Source: Pseudomonas sp. CCI4.2
GTDB lineage: Bacteria > Pseudomonadota > Gammaproteobacteria > Pseudomonadales > Pseudomonadaceae
Reading direction: 5' to 3'
DNA: 64,000 bases
Assembly (NCBI RefSeq): GCF_034350045.1
Contig: NZ_CP133781.1
Coordinates: 1,828,001-1,892,000 of the forward strand
Shown: positions 26,293-37,039 of the stretch, piece by piece
Layout of the letters: every line of letters begins with the position of its first letter
How positions within the stretch are numbered: position 1 is the first letter of the stretch
Notes under the pieces: generated by a model
Databases searched by the model: none
What the model was told of the DNA's origin: nothing
Seen by the model: only the letters and a program-made list of their open reading frames with translations
Position numbers and translations under genes: made by a program

Positions 26293-27912
26293 TCAGGCGT
26301 GACAGGTCTTTGTGTCGTTGTTGGTACGGGTTTGCTGGCCGCTGCTTTGTAGCTGATCGCGCAGGGTGTCGATTAATTGTGGCAGCGCCGACAACGCTGC
26401 CACGCCGCCATAGCAGTAGTAGTCAGGTCGCACGATGAGGGCTTCGAGTCCGGCCTCTGCCATGAATCGCAGGTATTTTCCAGAGACGTCTCGATAGATG
26501 CCTTGGCTACTGTCCGCCGTTTGTGCAAGTCGAACGATCTTCAGATCGTAGTCGCTAATAAATCTCGACTGTTCCGAACTGAGCAGCACCAAAGGGTCAA
26601 GCTCGCCACTCACCAGCAAGTGAAAACCGCGTCCGATGACGTCGTCATAGCGGCTGACCTTCCCGCCGATCTCGATTGATCCATGCACTCCAAGCGTGCC
26701 GCGCAATGGGCCAGCCGTTGGCAGTAGTCCATCGGTCAAACCCGGGAACGGCGGCAGCGGCGCAACATTACCGCTCAGGTAGGCCGCGTCGCGCTCGGCC
26801 GCCTCGACCGGGTCTGATACGCAGACAACTTTTCCCATCGCCATGGACGCTTCTATAACGGCGCGGATCTGCGGTTTGCGCTCAAGTGTATAGCCGTCCA
26901 ACAGCGTTTCATCGGCCAAGCCGCGCATCAGCAAATCGAGCCGCCAGGATAGGTTCCATGCGTCGCGGATTCCCGAGCACATACCTTGGCCCATGAACGG
27001 CGGCATCACGTGGGCCGCATCGCCAGCCAACATCACCCGACCGCTGTGCCAATTGGAGGCAATTCGCGAACGAAACTGGTAGACCGCGTGGCGCACCAAG
27101 GTTGCAGTGTCCGGCGTGACCCAGCGCGACAGCAACGACCAGACCTTGTCGGTATCTTGAAGGTCTTCAATGGCTTCGTGGGGCAGACGCATAAACTCCC
27201 AACGCCGATAACCAGGTCCGCCGGGAACCATTGTGGTGGGGCGTTCGGGGTTGCACCACTGGCCGATATCCGGAACATCCAGTGGCACACCGGGCTTGGG
27301 TTGCAGATCGACCACCAGCCAGTCTTCCTGAAAGCCCAGATCCTGCCATTCAATGCCTAGCGACTGGCGCACGAAGCTGTTGGCGCCGTCGGCGCCGATC
27401 ACATAGCGCGCCCGAACACTTTGCTGTTCTTCACCGAGTAAAAACTTACCGTCTTGGCGAATAACCCGATTAAGAACCATGTCGCAGCCGTGGTTATCTT
27501 GTTTCAGCGCTGTCGCTTCCCAACCCTGATGGACTCGCACATTGCCGATGCTTTTGGCTTTGCGGTCCAGGGCAGCTTCCAACAATGGTTGATTGAACAA
27601 GTAACCGAACGGCCCGTCACTGATCGATTCGGCGGACCAATCTATCTCTACCAAGACCTTCCAATCAGCGTTGAACCACTGATAGCGTGCTGAAGGTTGA
27701 GAGATTTTTGCCAGTTCCTCGCCAAGTCCCATAGAGAGGAAGATTCGCCGAATTTCATGATCGTAAAATACTGCACGCGGGAGCGGATATAGCGCGGGCC
27801 AGCGTTCGAATACGGCGACCGTGTAGCCCATTTGGCCTAACAGGATGGCCAGCGTCTGGCCAACTGGGCCGTATCCGGCAATGGCAATATCGACTGTAGT
27901 TTGCTGATTCAT
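26293..27912 (-). CDS. FAD-dependent aromatic hydroxylase (MhpA/PheA-like)
   Basis: 539 aa class A flavoprotein monooxygenase. The N-terminal dinucleotide motif VDIAIAGYGPVGQTLAILLG, the DG motif YVIGADGANSFVRQSLGI and the second FAD motif MLAGDAAHVMPPFMGQGMCSGIRDA are all present. It resembles 3-(3-hydroxyphenyl)propionate hydroxylase and related enzymes that add an ortho hydroxyl to phenolic substrates. The frame is open to 28002, but ATG 27912 (MNQQTTVDIAIAG) gives the family N-terminus. It lies downstream of the extradiol dioxygenase and upstream of the porin, so it probably makes the dioxygenase's catecholic substrate. Actual substrate unknown. Confidence 0.85.
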   Translation of the reverse strand: MNQQTTVDIAIAGYGPVGQTLAILLGQMGYTVAVFERWPALYPLPRAVFYDHEIRRIFLSMGLGEELAKISQPSARYQWFNADWKVLVEIDWSAESISDGPFGYLFNQPLLEAALDRKAKSIGNVRVHQGWEATALKQDNHGCDMVLNRVIRQDGKFLLGEEQQSVRARYVIGADGANSFVRQSLGIEWQDLGFQEDWLVVDLQPKPGVPLDVPDIGQWCNPERPTTMVPGGPGYRRWEFMRLPHEAIEDLQDTDKVWSLLSRWVTPDTATLVRHAVYQFRSRIASNWHSGRVMLAGDAAHVMPPFMGQGMCSGIRDAWNLSWRLDLLMRGLADETLLDGYTLERKPQIRAVIEASMAMGKVVCVSDPVEAAERDAAYLSGNVAPLPPFPGLTDGLLPTAGPLRGTLGVHGSIEIGGKVSRYDDVIGRGFHLLVSGELDPLVLLSSEQSRFISDYDLKIVRLAQTADSSQGIYRDVSGKYLRFMAEAGLEALIVRPDYYCYGGVAALSALPQLIDTLRDQLQSSGQQTRTNNDTKTCHA

Positions 27913-28025
27913 GATCTGTGCCTCGTGTACTTCGCAATGATTTCCGGGCAGGGCCGGACCCGTCGCGCGAGCGGGGAGGCTAGCGCAATGCAGGAGTGTC
28001 AATTTTTTAATAAGAGCCGAGCGAC

Positions 28026-28946
28026 TCAGGCAGGTGCCGGGGTATCCGCTTCAGTATTGAAAATGAAGTTGTCCGGCACGTCTGGCCCCCAGAGGTACAG
28101 CGAGTTTTCCGGCGGATAGTCGCCGGCAGGCCATTCAACGCCTTCGCTAATGTAATCCATGTCTGCCGAATACTCGCAGAACGAGCCCCACGGATCCTGC
28201 ACGTAGTGAAAGTAGTTCGAGCCCAAGCAATGACGACCTGTGCCCCAGCCCTTGGTGTGCCCCGCCTTCGCCATTTGCGACGCGCCTGCGCCGACTTCGT
28301 CGATGCTGTCCACTTCCCATGCCGCGTGGTGCCAGCCCTTGGCACTACTCTTGGCGAACGCCACCAGATGGTGGTCACAACCGTGGGGTGCGTGACTGAA
28401 GGCGATGATGTCCATCGACTTGTCTGAGAGCTTCAAGCCCAGGGCCTGCTCGTAAAAATGCAGCGCGCCAAGCACATTGGGAGTGAACAACAGAACATGG
28501 GACAAGCGGCGAGGCCGGATTTGTACCATGGCGTCGCGGGTCGTTGCGCCGCGGCGGTTGGGCGGGGTGATAGTGTTTTGGTGATCGGACTTTTGATTTG
28601 GCATGGTTTTTTCGCCGACCTTGACCTGCAACAGGTTACCGTCAGGGTCATGGAACCAAATTCCTGGTTCGGGACGGTCTGCAAAACGTCCACCAGCGGT
28701 TTCGATCTGCTGACGTATGGCGCTGAAATCCTGCTCGTAGCAGTTGAAACTCAGATACGCGAGCGACTTGGACGCGGCGGGGAATATTTTTGCCGAGACA
28801 TGGCCGTCAATTGCTTTCAATAGGAGTTGATTGGGTTCACGTTGAACATCGAGGCCGAAGCTTTTGAAGAATTGGTAGGCTTCGGCCAGTGACGGAACGT
28901 TCAACGCGTAATGATCGATTGAATGCACACCATGGGACACGCTCAT
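28026..28946 (-). CDS. VOC-type extradiol ring-cleavage dioxygenase
   Basis: 306 aa with two vicinal-oxygen-chelate modules, the type I extradiol layout. N-terminal module: HSIDHYALNVPSLAEAYQFF. C-terminal module: RLSHVLLFTPNVLGALHFYE, GWHHAAWEVDSIDEVGAG and DPWGSFCEYSADMDY. The His in LSHVLLF, the His in GWHHAAW and the Glu in FCEYS are the likely 2-His-1-carboxylate iron ligands. ATG 28946 has a GGAGG site 6-10 nt upstream. Expected to cleave a catechol or hydroquinone-like ring; the true substrate depends on the hydroxylase next door. Confidence 0.85.
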   Translation of the reverse strand: MSVSHGVHSIDHYALNVPSLAEAYQFFKSFGLDVQREPNQLLLKAIDGHVSAKIFPAASKSLAYLSFNCYEQDFSAIRQQIETAGGRFADRPEPGIWFHDPDGNLLQVKVGEKTMPNQKSDHQNTITPPNRRGATTRDAMVQIRPRRLSHVLLFTPNVLGALHFYEQALGLKLSDKSMDIIAFSHAPHGCDHHLVAFAKSSAKGWHHAAWEVDSIDEVGAGASQMAKAGHTKGWGTGRHCLGSNYFHYVQDPWGSFCEYSADMDYISEGVEWPAGDYPPENSLYLWGPDVPDNFIFNTEADTPAPA

Positions 28947-29026
28947 GATTGCCTCCATTAAATTTTTCTTATTGTGGGGCGCAGGGCAATATCAGCCCTG
29001 AGCTGAGTTCAAATCAGTGTTAGGTA

Positions 29027-29860
29027 TCAGACTTCATCAATGACTGGATTAACTAGTTTGCCGATGCCTTCGATCGATACCTCGACCACATCACCCGCTT
29101 TCAGGTAGACCTTCGGATTCATACCAAAACCGACCCCGGCGGGGGTGCCGCTGACAATCACGTCGCCAGCTTCGAGCGTTACTGCTTCGCTCAGCGTCGA
29201 GATGATTGTGGCGACGTCGAACAGCATGTCCGTGGTATTGGCCGACTGTACAACCTTGCCGTTGACGCGCGTTTCGAGCAACAAGCCTTTGCCCCCGGCA
29301 GGTAGCTCGTCGGCCGTTACTAGTATCGGTCCGAATGCGCCCGTGTTATCGAAATTCTTGCCAACAGTCCACTGGGGCGAAATGAATTGATAATCACGTA
29401 CCGAGCCTTCGTTGAAAAGCGCATAACCGGCGACGTGATCGAGTGCGTCTTCCTTGCAGATATGACGCCCACCGCTTTTAAGCACCACAGCCATTTCACC
29501 TTCGTAGTCGAGGGTGTCGGAGATTCGCGGACGAATCAGCGGCTTGTTGTGGGCCGTAAGGCTGGAATTCCAACGAGGGAATAATGTCGGGTAGGTCGGT
29601 TGTGCGTAAGGGGACTCTTTCGTGTGGTCGGCGTAGTTCAGGCCCACGCAAACAATTTTGGTCGGACGCTGCATCAATGGCAGATACGCATCTTCAGCAA
29701 TGTTGACCAATTCACCGCTGGCGTCGGCACCGTAGGTGCTCAGATCGACGCCGCGCGCTAACAACGATTCTAGAGATTCGGTTCCCAGTACGCGTACGCC
29801 GCTTGCAGTGACGACACCTAGGACAGGTTGACCTTGATTGAGGAAGCTAACGTAACGCAT
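29027..29860 (-). CDS. Fumarylacetoacetate hydrolase-family enzyme
   Basis: 277 aa FAH-superfamily protein. Conserved elements: KIVCVGLNYADHTKES, DYEGEMAVVLKSGGRHI (acidic metal ligands), GYALFNEGSVRDYQ and the C-terminal GDVIVSGTPAGVGFG. The family hydrolyses or decarboxylates/isomerises ring-cleavage products such as acylpyruvates or hydroxymuconates. It is the first gene of the minus-strand aromatic operon, followed by the dioxygenase and the hydroxylase, and divergent from a GntR regulator. It would act after the dioxygenase. Confidence 0.87.
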   Translation of the reverse strand: MRYVSFLNQGQPVLGVVTASGVRVLGTESLESLLARGVDLSTYGADASGELVNIAEDAYLPLMQRPTKIVCVGLNYADHTKESPYAQPTYPTLFPRWNSSLTAHNKPLIRPRISDTLDYEGEMAVVLKSGGRHICKEDALDHVAGYALFNEGSVRDYQFISPQWTVGKNFDNTGAFGPILVTADELPAGGKGLLLETRVNGKVVQSANTTDMLFDVATIISTLSEAVTLEAGDVIVSGTPAGVGFGMNPKVYLKAGDVVEVSIEGIGKLVNPVIDEV

Positions 29861-29958
29861 GAAAGATTTCTCTTATTGGTTTTAGTAAGCGTCGGTCATG
29901 AAGGGCAGCACCGACTGTGTGGTTACAAAGCTAGAGCCAAAAAAATATATCGTCAACA

Positions 29959-29976
29959 ATAAAATATATATTTTAT
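29959..29976. promoter_or_regulatory. Palindromic operator candidate in the divergent aromatic promoter region
   Basis: ATAAAATATATATTTTAT is a perfect 18-bp palindrome in the 179-bp gap between the FAH-family gene and the GntR gene. FCD-type GntR regulators bind short palindromes in such gaps. Its extreme AT content means coincidence is possible. Confidence 0.5.
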
Positions 29977-30039
29977 GGAATTTGATAAATTAACAGCCCT
30001 GTGTATTATCCGCACAGACATGTGAAGACGGAGTCGACC

Positions 30040-30741
30040 GTGAATTCCCCTCTAATTACCTGGCAATCGGCTGATCCCCCTGAAAAGCGCACCATGGCTT
30101 CGCAGTTGGAAGCCCGGATTCGTCAGGACATCATCAACGGCCAGTTAGCGCCAGGCAGTCGCCTGCGCCTCAAGGAGTTGGCAGAATCTTATGAGGGTGG
30201 GGTCATCCCGTTGCGTGAAGCGCTGTCGCGCCTTGCGAGCAGCGGCTTCGTCTCGGCGGCCGATCAAAAAGGTTTCAGTGTCGGCCGTATATCTGCGGCA
30301 GAAATTGCCGACATCACCGCCGCTCGACTGCACATTGAGTGCAAGACGCTGGCCGATTCGATTCGTCAGGGCGATGTGGAGTGGGAGAGCCGCGTTCTTG
30401 CGGCCCACCATCGACTGGATCGTCTGACGATGGTTGAAGGCCCGGAGCGACTGCTCAAGCCCGAATGGGAAAACGCTCACGAAGTTTTTCATCAGGCGCT
30501 GATCTCCAGTTGCAACTCGCCCACGCTGCTGCGCCTGTGCTCGTCCTTGAGAGATCAGACGGCCCGCTATCGTTTTTTGTCGATGCACTACGCCGACAGC
30601 AGCGCACGCGATGTGCCCAACGAACACCGTCAGTTGATGGACGCAGTGCTGGCCAAAGACATCGACAAGGCCTGTGAGCTGCTGTCCAGTCACTATCAGA
30701 CCACAACGGATTCAGTGCTCAAGCATGCGTTACTGGGGTAG
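30040..30741 (+). CDS. GntR-family regulator (FCD type)
   Basis: 233 aa. The N-terminal winged helix (LEARIRQDIINGQLAPGSRL, RLKELAESYEGGVIPLREAL, SRLASSGFVSAADQKGFSVG) is followed by an all-alpha FCD ligand domain with metal-binding-type residues (EVFHQALISSC, NEHRQLMDAVL, SHYQTT). GTG 30040 is preferred over the upstream GTG at 30001 because a GGAG site lies 6-9 nt before it. It is divergent from the aromatic operon and is the probable repressor, released by an aromatic intermediate; this is inferred from position and family. Confidence 0.87.
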   Translation: MNSPLITWQSADPPEKRTMASQLEARIRQDIINGQLAPGSRLRLKELAESYEGGVIPLREALSRLASSGFVSAADQKGFSVGRISAAEIADITAARLHIECKTLADSIRQGDVEWESRVLAAHHRLDRLTMVEGPERLLKPEWENAHEVFHQALISSCNSPTLLRLCSSLRDQTARYRFLSMHYADSSARDVPNEHRQLMDAVLAKDIDKACELLSSHYQTTTDSVLKHALLG

Positions 30742-30787
30742 CACTGACATCTTCTCGACGCTTGCTGGATTGATGGGAGAAACGAAT

Positions 30788-30826
30788 AAAAAATGGCTTA
30801 CGTTAATTAGGCGTAAGCCATTTTTT
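30788..30826 (+). terminator. Rho-independent terminator after the GntR gene
   Basis: A 15-bp stem AAAAAATGGCTTACG / CGTAAGCCATTTTTT with a 9-nt loop, 46 bp after the stop. The A-tract and T-tract on both sides make it able to work in either direction. Confidence 0.9.
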
Positions 30827-30864
30827 GCGCAGCCATTGCCGTAGCAGACTCTGCATGCGCCCAG

Positions 30865-30966
30865 GTGCGCCATGGACTGGTGCACTACACCAAAATGAAG
30901 TCGAGTAAGAACCGGTCGGTACCGATTGCTAAAGTTCTTGAGGATTTATTGAAGGCAGCTTTGCCT
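30865..30966 (+). pseudogene. Fragment of a phage-type tyrosine integrase
   Basis: The translation RHGLVHYTKMKSSKNRSVPI AKVLEDLLKAALPF matches the beta-hairpin region of tyrosine recombinases (pattern T-K-x-K-x-x-K-N-R-x-V-P-I followed by a helix), just before the catalytic domain's His-x-x-Arg box. No catalytic Arg/His/Tyr boxes follow. It lies about 190 bp from the 3' end of tRNA-Ile(CAU), a classic integration site, so it is probably what is left of a lost element. Confidence 0.6.
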
Positions 30967-31052
30967 TTTACATGGGGGGTGAAAAAGAAGAACCGAAAAG
31001 TGGTGAGCGCCTCGAAAATTTGGAAGTTTTTTCCGCGTGAGAATTTTCAAGT

Positions 31053-31074
31053 GTGGACGTTTTGTGGACGTTTT
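31053..31074 (+). repeat. Tandem duplication of an 11-mer
   Basis: GTGGACGTTTT occurs twice in direct succession between the integrase fragment and the tRNA. It may belong to an old attachment or integrase-tail region; it has no other assigned role. Confidence 0.7.
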
Positions 31075-31124
31075 GCGTTCTTTACGGTTTTTCCGCTCAG
31101 ATTCAGCGAACGCCAGAAACGACG

Positions 31125-31147
31125 AAGGCCACGTAAGACGTGGCCTT
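31125..31147 (-). terminator. Hairpin downstream of tRNA-Ile
   Basis: AAGGCCACGT / ACGTGGCCTT with a 3-nt loop, 5 bp beyond the tRNA 3' end on the minus strand. Only a poor T-rich tract (CGTCGTTTC) follows, so it is a plausible but not ideal terminator. Confidence 0.6.
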
Positions 31148-31152
31148 GAAGA

Positions 31153-31229
<77 letters not shown>

Positions 31230-31244
31230 TCAGTAGGTCGCGGA

Positions 31245-34200
31245 TTATAGCGATGGTTTCTCGGCTGTGCTATCCGAAAAGTCCGAAACGTTCATAAGAA
31301 GAAACCTCGCGCAGAATTCTTCGGCGCGGAGGGGCTGGCTGACGATGAAGCCTTGGATCTGCTCACATCCCTCAAGGGTCAGGAATTGTTGCTGCTCAAT
31401 CGTTTCAACACCCTCAGCAATCACGGTCAGTTGCATGCTGCGGCCCAGGGCGATGATTGCGCGCACGATGGCAGCGTCGTGGGGGTCGTCGGGTAGGCCT
31501 CGGACAAATGACTGGTCGATTTTGAGGATATCCAGCGGCAGGCGTTTGAGGTAGCTGAGCGATGAATAGCCGGTGCCGAAGTCGTCGATGGCAAGTTGCA
31601 CGCCGATTTTCTTTAGTTTGTGCAGCACGGCCAGGGCTTCTTCGGCTTGGCTCATGATGAAGTTTTCGGTGATTTCCAGCTGCAGGCAGCCGGGGCGTAG
31701 GTCGCATTCTTTAAGCAGCTGTTCGATGCGACGCAGGAGATTGGGTTGGCGCAATTGCGCGCCCGCCAGGTTCACCGAGAGAGGGCCAAACGGTTGGTAG
31801 GTTTTGTTCCACTCGCACAGCTGGCGGCAGGCTTGTTCAAGTACCCAGTCGCCGATTTGCATGATCGTGCCGTTTTCTTCGGCCAGCGGGATGAAGTGTT
31901 CGGGTGGGACGTCGCCGAACGTGGGGTGACGCCAGCGGATGAGCGCTTCGGCGCCGACCAAGCGTTGTGATATCAGGCTGAGTTTCGGCTGGTAGTAAAG
32001 GCTCAGTTGGTTGCGCTCAATGGCGCGTCTGAGTTCATGTTCCAGTGCAATCCGCTCGCTGGCCTGAGAGGTCAGATCACGGGTATAGCGTTCTACCCGG
32101 TTGCGGCCCTTGGCTTTGGAGCGGTACATGGCGGCGTCGGCATTTTTGATCAGCGTCGCAACGTCGGAGCCGTCCGCAGGGAACAGGCACGTGCCGATGC
32201 TTGCGCTGATGAAAAACTCATGTTCGCCCGCTTGAAACGGTGCGTTGAAGCCAGCCAAAAGCTTGTTCGCGACGGTTTCTGCGTCATTGGCATGCAGCAG
32301 GCCGGGCAACAGAATGATGAACTCATCGCCACCCAGCCGTGAGACGGTATCAACGTCGCGTAGTTGCTCTTTGAGGCGTAGGGCAATGCCTTTGAGCAAC
32401 AGATCGCCCACCGGATGACCCAGGCTGTCATTGATGTGTTTGAAGCGGTCCAGATCAAGAAATAGAACGGCGCCTTGGCCAATGGCATCGTGGCTGTGGC
32501 CGAGCGCGGTTTGCAAGCGGCTTTCGAACAGGGTGCGATTGGGGAGGCCGGTGAGTGGGTCGTGATGCGCCTGATAGTCGAGGCTCGCTTGGGCGTGTTT
32601 AAGGCTGGAGATGTCCGCGAACACGGCGACGAAGTGCGTAATAACCTGCTCCGGGTTACGCACTGCGCTGATGGTCAACCAACTGGGGTAAAGCTCGCCG
32701 TCCTTACGACGATTACTGATTTCTCCCTGCCAATGCCCTTCGGCGTTGAGCTGGTACCACATGGCGGCATAAAACGCGCTGTCATGCTGGCCTGAGGCAA
32801 GCAGTCGCGGCGTCTGGCCGAGAGCTTCTTGTTCGCTGTAGCCGGTGATTTCCGAAAAGGCGCGATTGACCGCGTTGATGCGTTGCTGGGTGTCGGTGAT
32901 CAATACCCCTTCAGCGGTGCTTTCAAATACGGTGGCTGCCAGTTGCAGCTTCTCCTGCATTTGCTGGCGCTCGGTGATGTCCCGAGCAATGGTCAGCATG
33001 CATTCTTCACCGCCAATCGGTAATGGTCTGGCGGAAACTTCGCACAACCTGATCTGACCATCCCTGCGACGGATATGGCTGATGAAGTCGCGCACGAAGC
33101 CATCGCGCTTGAGCAGTTTGATCATCTGATCACGCTCTTTCAAATCCACCCAGATGCCAAGGTCGATGGTCGAGTTGTCGAGGGACATCGCGCTGATATA
33201 ACCGGTAAGTCGAGTAAAACCGTCGTTGACCTCAATTAATAGGCCGTCGCTCTGACGGGTGATGAGCATTCCGTCCGGGGACGAGTGAAAGGCTTTGGCG
33301 AATTTTTCCTCTGAAATTTGCAGCTGTTGCTGGGCTTCTTTAAGCGGACTGATATCGCGCACCACCACCACCAGTGCCGGCGTCGAGTCCAGATCAAAGG
33401 TTTCGGCTGAAATCAGGCCGGTGAACATACGGCCATCGACCCGCCGAAAAGGCATTTCCAGGTTGCGAATGCTGCCGCTTTGCAAGCGCGTGAGCAGGCT
33501 CGGACCAATACCGGGTATTCCCCAAATGTTCAGGTCGGTAGCGGCTCGACCAATGATCTGGTCTGCATTAAGCCCAATCTGCTCTTCAAATGCCTTGTTC
33601 GCTTCGAGCACGCAGCCGTCGGACAGCCGAGCGATTAGCAGAATGTCAGGGCATTGCGTGAATACCGAGGCGAATTTTCCTTCGGACAGGCGAAGGGCAT
33701 CTTCGGTTTGCTTGGTTTCACTGATGTCGATCATCAAACCGCGCTTTACCATGGTTTGGTCGTGGTGGATCAAACTGACGATATCGCGGACCCAGATGAC
33801 TTTACCGTCGGCGCGAAACACCCGGTAGTCGAGGCTATGGCCACGGCCGAGGCGGGTTTGCTGGTCGCAGAATCGCTCCGCTTGGAGTATGTCGACGGGG
33901 TGAACAATGCTTCGCCAAAAGCCGGGGTTCAGCCATTGAGCCAGTGGGTAGCCAAGCAAGGCTACCGCGTGAGGCGAAACGTAGCTGTACGTGTAATCAC
34001 TGACATTGGCTTCCCACGCGATGGCTGAAAGACTCTCAATGAGGCCTCGATAATGGTATTCGCTGGTTCGCAGGTCTTGTTCAAGCGTGACCCGCCGGTC
34101 GATCTCTGTGCTCAATCGGCGATTGATGCGAATGACCACTGCCAGTACGGTAGAGAGTAACAACAGGCCGGGAAGGCCATAGAACAGAAAATCCTGCCAA

Positions 34201-34988
34201 AACTGGGGGTGATCAAATGAACTTCCGACCCAGCGCTCTTGGATGGCATCAACTTCCGAAGGGCTTAGCTCAGCGAACACCTTGTTCAAAATGCCGACCA
34301 ATATTTGCTGGCTTTGCGGAACGGCCATAGCCAGTTGATAACGATAGGGCGTCTCGCCGCTGACATAAATGCCGTCCAGTTTGAGCTGGCGCAGGCTCCA
34401 GACGCTGGACGCCAGATCACCCACTATCGCGTCAACCTCGTCTGTGGCCAAGGCCTGCAGGGCAGAGCTGACGTTGGGGAAGGGAATCAGATTAAGTTCG
34501 GGGTGTTGTGTGCGAAGCAGTTCATGGGGAGCGCCGTTTTTAACGACGGCAATCTTCAGGTTTTGTAACTCTTTTACGTTGTGCGGGTGCATCCGGTGTT
34601 CGTGAGCGAGGATAACAATCGGGAAATCGAGGTAGGGAAGGGTAAATGACAAGTATCGCTGCCGCTCTGGCGTTGACATAACACCGGGCAATAGATCGAT
34701 GTCGCCCGCTTTGGCTCTATTGAGTACCTGACTCCAATTCTCTGACGTAACGGGCTTAAACGTTATGGAAAGGCGTTTTTCAATGAGCGCTACATATTCC
34801 GACGCGAGCCCTCTGTGGTCACCTTGTGCGTCGAGAAACTCGAATGGCGGCCATGTACCGTTGACGCCCAGACGAAGTTCCTTGTGTGAGCCAAGCCAGT
34901 TTCGCTCCTCATCTGAAAGCGTCAGCGCGTTAGCCGTTACCGTCGTGCCAATCATGTAGAGAAAAATAACGGCCGACAGTCGTGACAT
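31245..34988 (-). CDS. rmcA: RmcA-like periplasmic-sensor/PAS/GGDEF/EAL protein
   Basis: About 1247 aa. A signal peptide (AVIFLYMIGTTVTANA) and a periplasmic SBP_bac_3-type domain (LRLGVNGTWPPFEFLDAQGD, residues ~30-265) come first. Then a transmembrane helix (LPGLLLLSTVLAVVIRI), several PAS/PAC modules (~320-800), GGDEF with intact SRLGGDEFIILL near 885 and EAL with GAEALIRWRHP near 1015, IDDFGTGYSSLSYL and VIAEGVETIEQ. Both catalytic sites look competent. The adjacency to rpoD, the size and the domain order match P. aeruginosa RmcA (PA0575), which lowers c-di-GMP in response to cellular redox state. ATG 34988 is preferred to 35057 because it gives a proper signal peptide. Confidence 0.82.
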   Translation of the reverse strand: MSRLSAVIFLYMIGTTVTANALTLSDEERNWLGSHKELRLGVNGTWPPFEFLDAQGDHRGLASEYVALIEKRLSITFKPVTSENWSQVLNRAKAGDIDLLPGVMSTPERQRYLSFTLPYLDFPIVILAHEHRMHPHNVKELQNLKIAVVKNGAPHELLRTQHPELNLIPFPNVSSALQALATDEVDAIVGDLASSVWSLRQLKLDGIYVSGETPYRYQLAMAVPQSQQILVGILNKVFAELSPSEVDAIQERWVGSSFDHPQFWQDFLFYGLPGLLLLSTVLAVVIRINRRLSTEIDRRVTLEQDLRTSEYHYRGLIESLSAIAWEANVSDYTYSYVSPHAVALLGYPLAQWLNPGFWRSIVHPVDILQAERFCDQQTRLGRGHSLDYRVFRADGKVIWVRDIVSLIHHDQTMVKRGLMIDISETKQTEDALRLSEGKFASVFTQCPDILLIARLSDGCVLEANKAFEEQIGLNADQIIGRAATDLNIWGIPGIGPSLLTRLQSGSIRNLEMPFRRVDGRMFTGLISAETFDLDSTPALVVVVRDISPLKEAQQQLQISEEKFAKAFHSSPDGMLITRQSDGLLIEVNDGFTRLTGYISAMSLDNSTIDLGIWVDLKERDQMIKLLKRDGFVRDFISHIRRRDGQIRLCEVSARPLPIGGEECMLTIARDITERQQMQEKLQLAATVFESTAEGVLITDTQQRINAVNRAFSEITGYSEQEALGQTPRLLASGQHDSAFYAAMWYQLNAEGHWQGEISNRRKDGELYPSWLTISAVRNPEQVITHFVAVFADISSLKHAQASLDYQAHHDPLTGLPNRTLFESRLQTALGHSHDAIGQGAVLFLDLDRFKHINDSLGHPVGDLLLKGIALRLKEQLRDVDTVSRLGGDEFIILLPGLLHANDAETVANKLLAGFNAPFQAGEHEFFISASIGTCLFPADGSDVATLIKNADAAMYRSKAKGRNRVERYTRDLTSQASERIALEHELRRAIERNQLSLYYQPKLSLISQRLVGAEALIRWRHPTFGDVPPEHFIPLAEENGTIMQIGDWVLEQACRQLCEWNKTYQPFGPLSVNLAGAQLRQPNLLRRIEQLLKECDLRPGCLQLEITENFIMSQAEEALAVLHKLKKIGVQLAIDDFGTGYSSLSYLKRLPLDILKIDQSFVRGLPDDPHDAAIVRAIIALGRSMQLTVIAEGVETIEQQQFLTLEGCEQIQGFIVSQPLRAEEFCARFLLMNVSDFSDSTAEKPSL

Positions 34989-35081
34989 GGCGTTCTCAAT
35001 CCAGGCAGTCAGGAGTGAGACGAGTGTAGTCGGGCCCAAGCCGGTAAGAAGGCGCACGAAAAGTTAATTCTGCATGACGCA

Positions 35082-35105
35082 AAACCCCCGGCAAGCCGGG
35101 GGTTT
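35082..35105 (-). terminator. Rho-independent terminator of rpoD
   Basis: An 11-bp stem AAACCCCCGGC / GCCGGGGGTTT with a 2-nt loop, followed on the minus strand by TGCG after a TTTT run. It lies 16 bp beyond the rpoD stop. Confidence 0.92.
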
Positions 35106-35121
35106 GGTGTTGCCTGTCTAC

Positions 35122-36972
<1,851 letters not shown>

Positions 36973-37039
36973 AACACCCTATCCACTGAAGGTCTTGGCG
37001 GGCAAAAAACAAGCCGAGGATTATACCCGAGCTATGACC

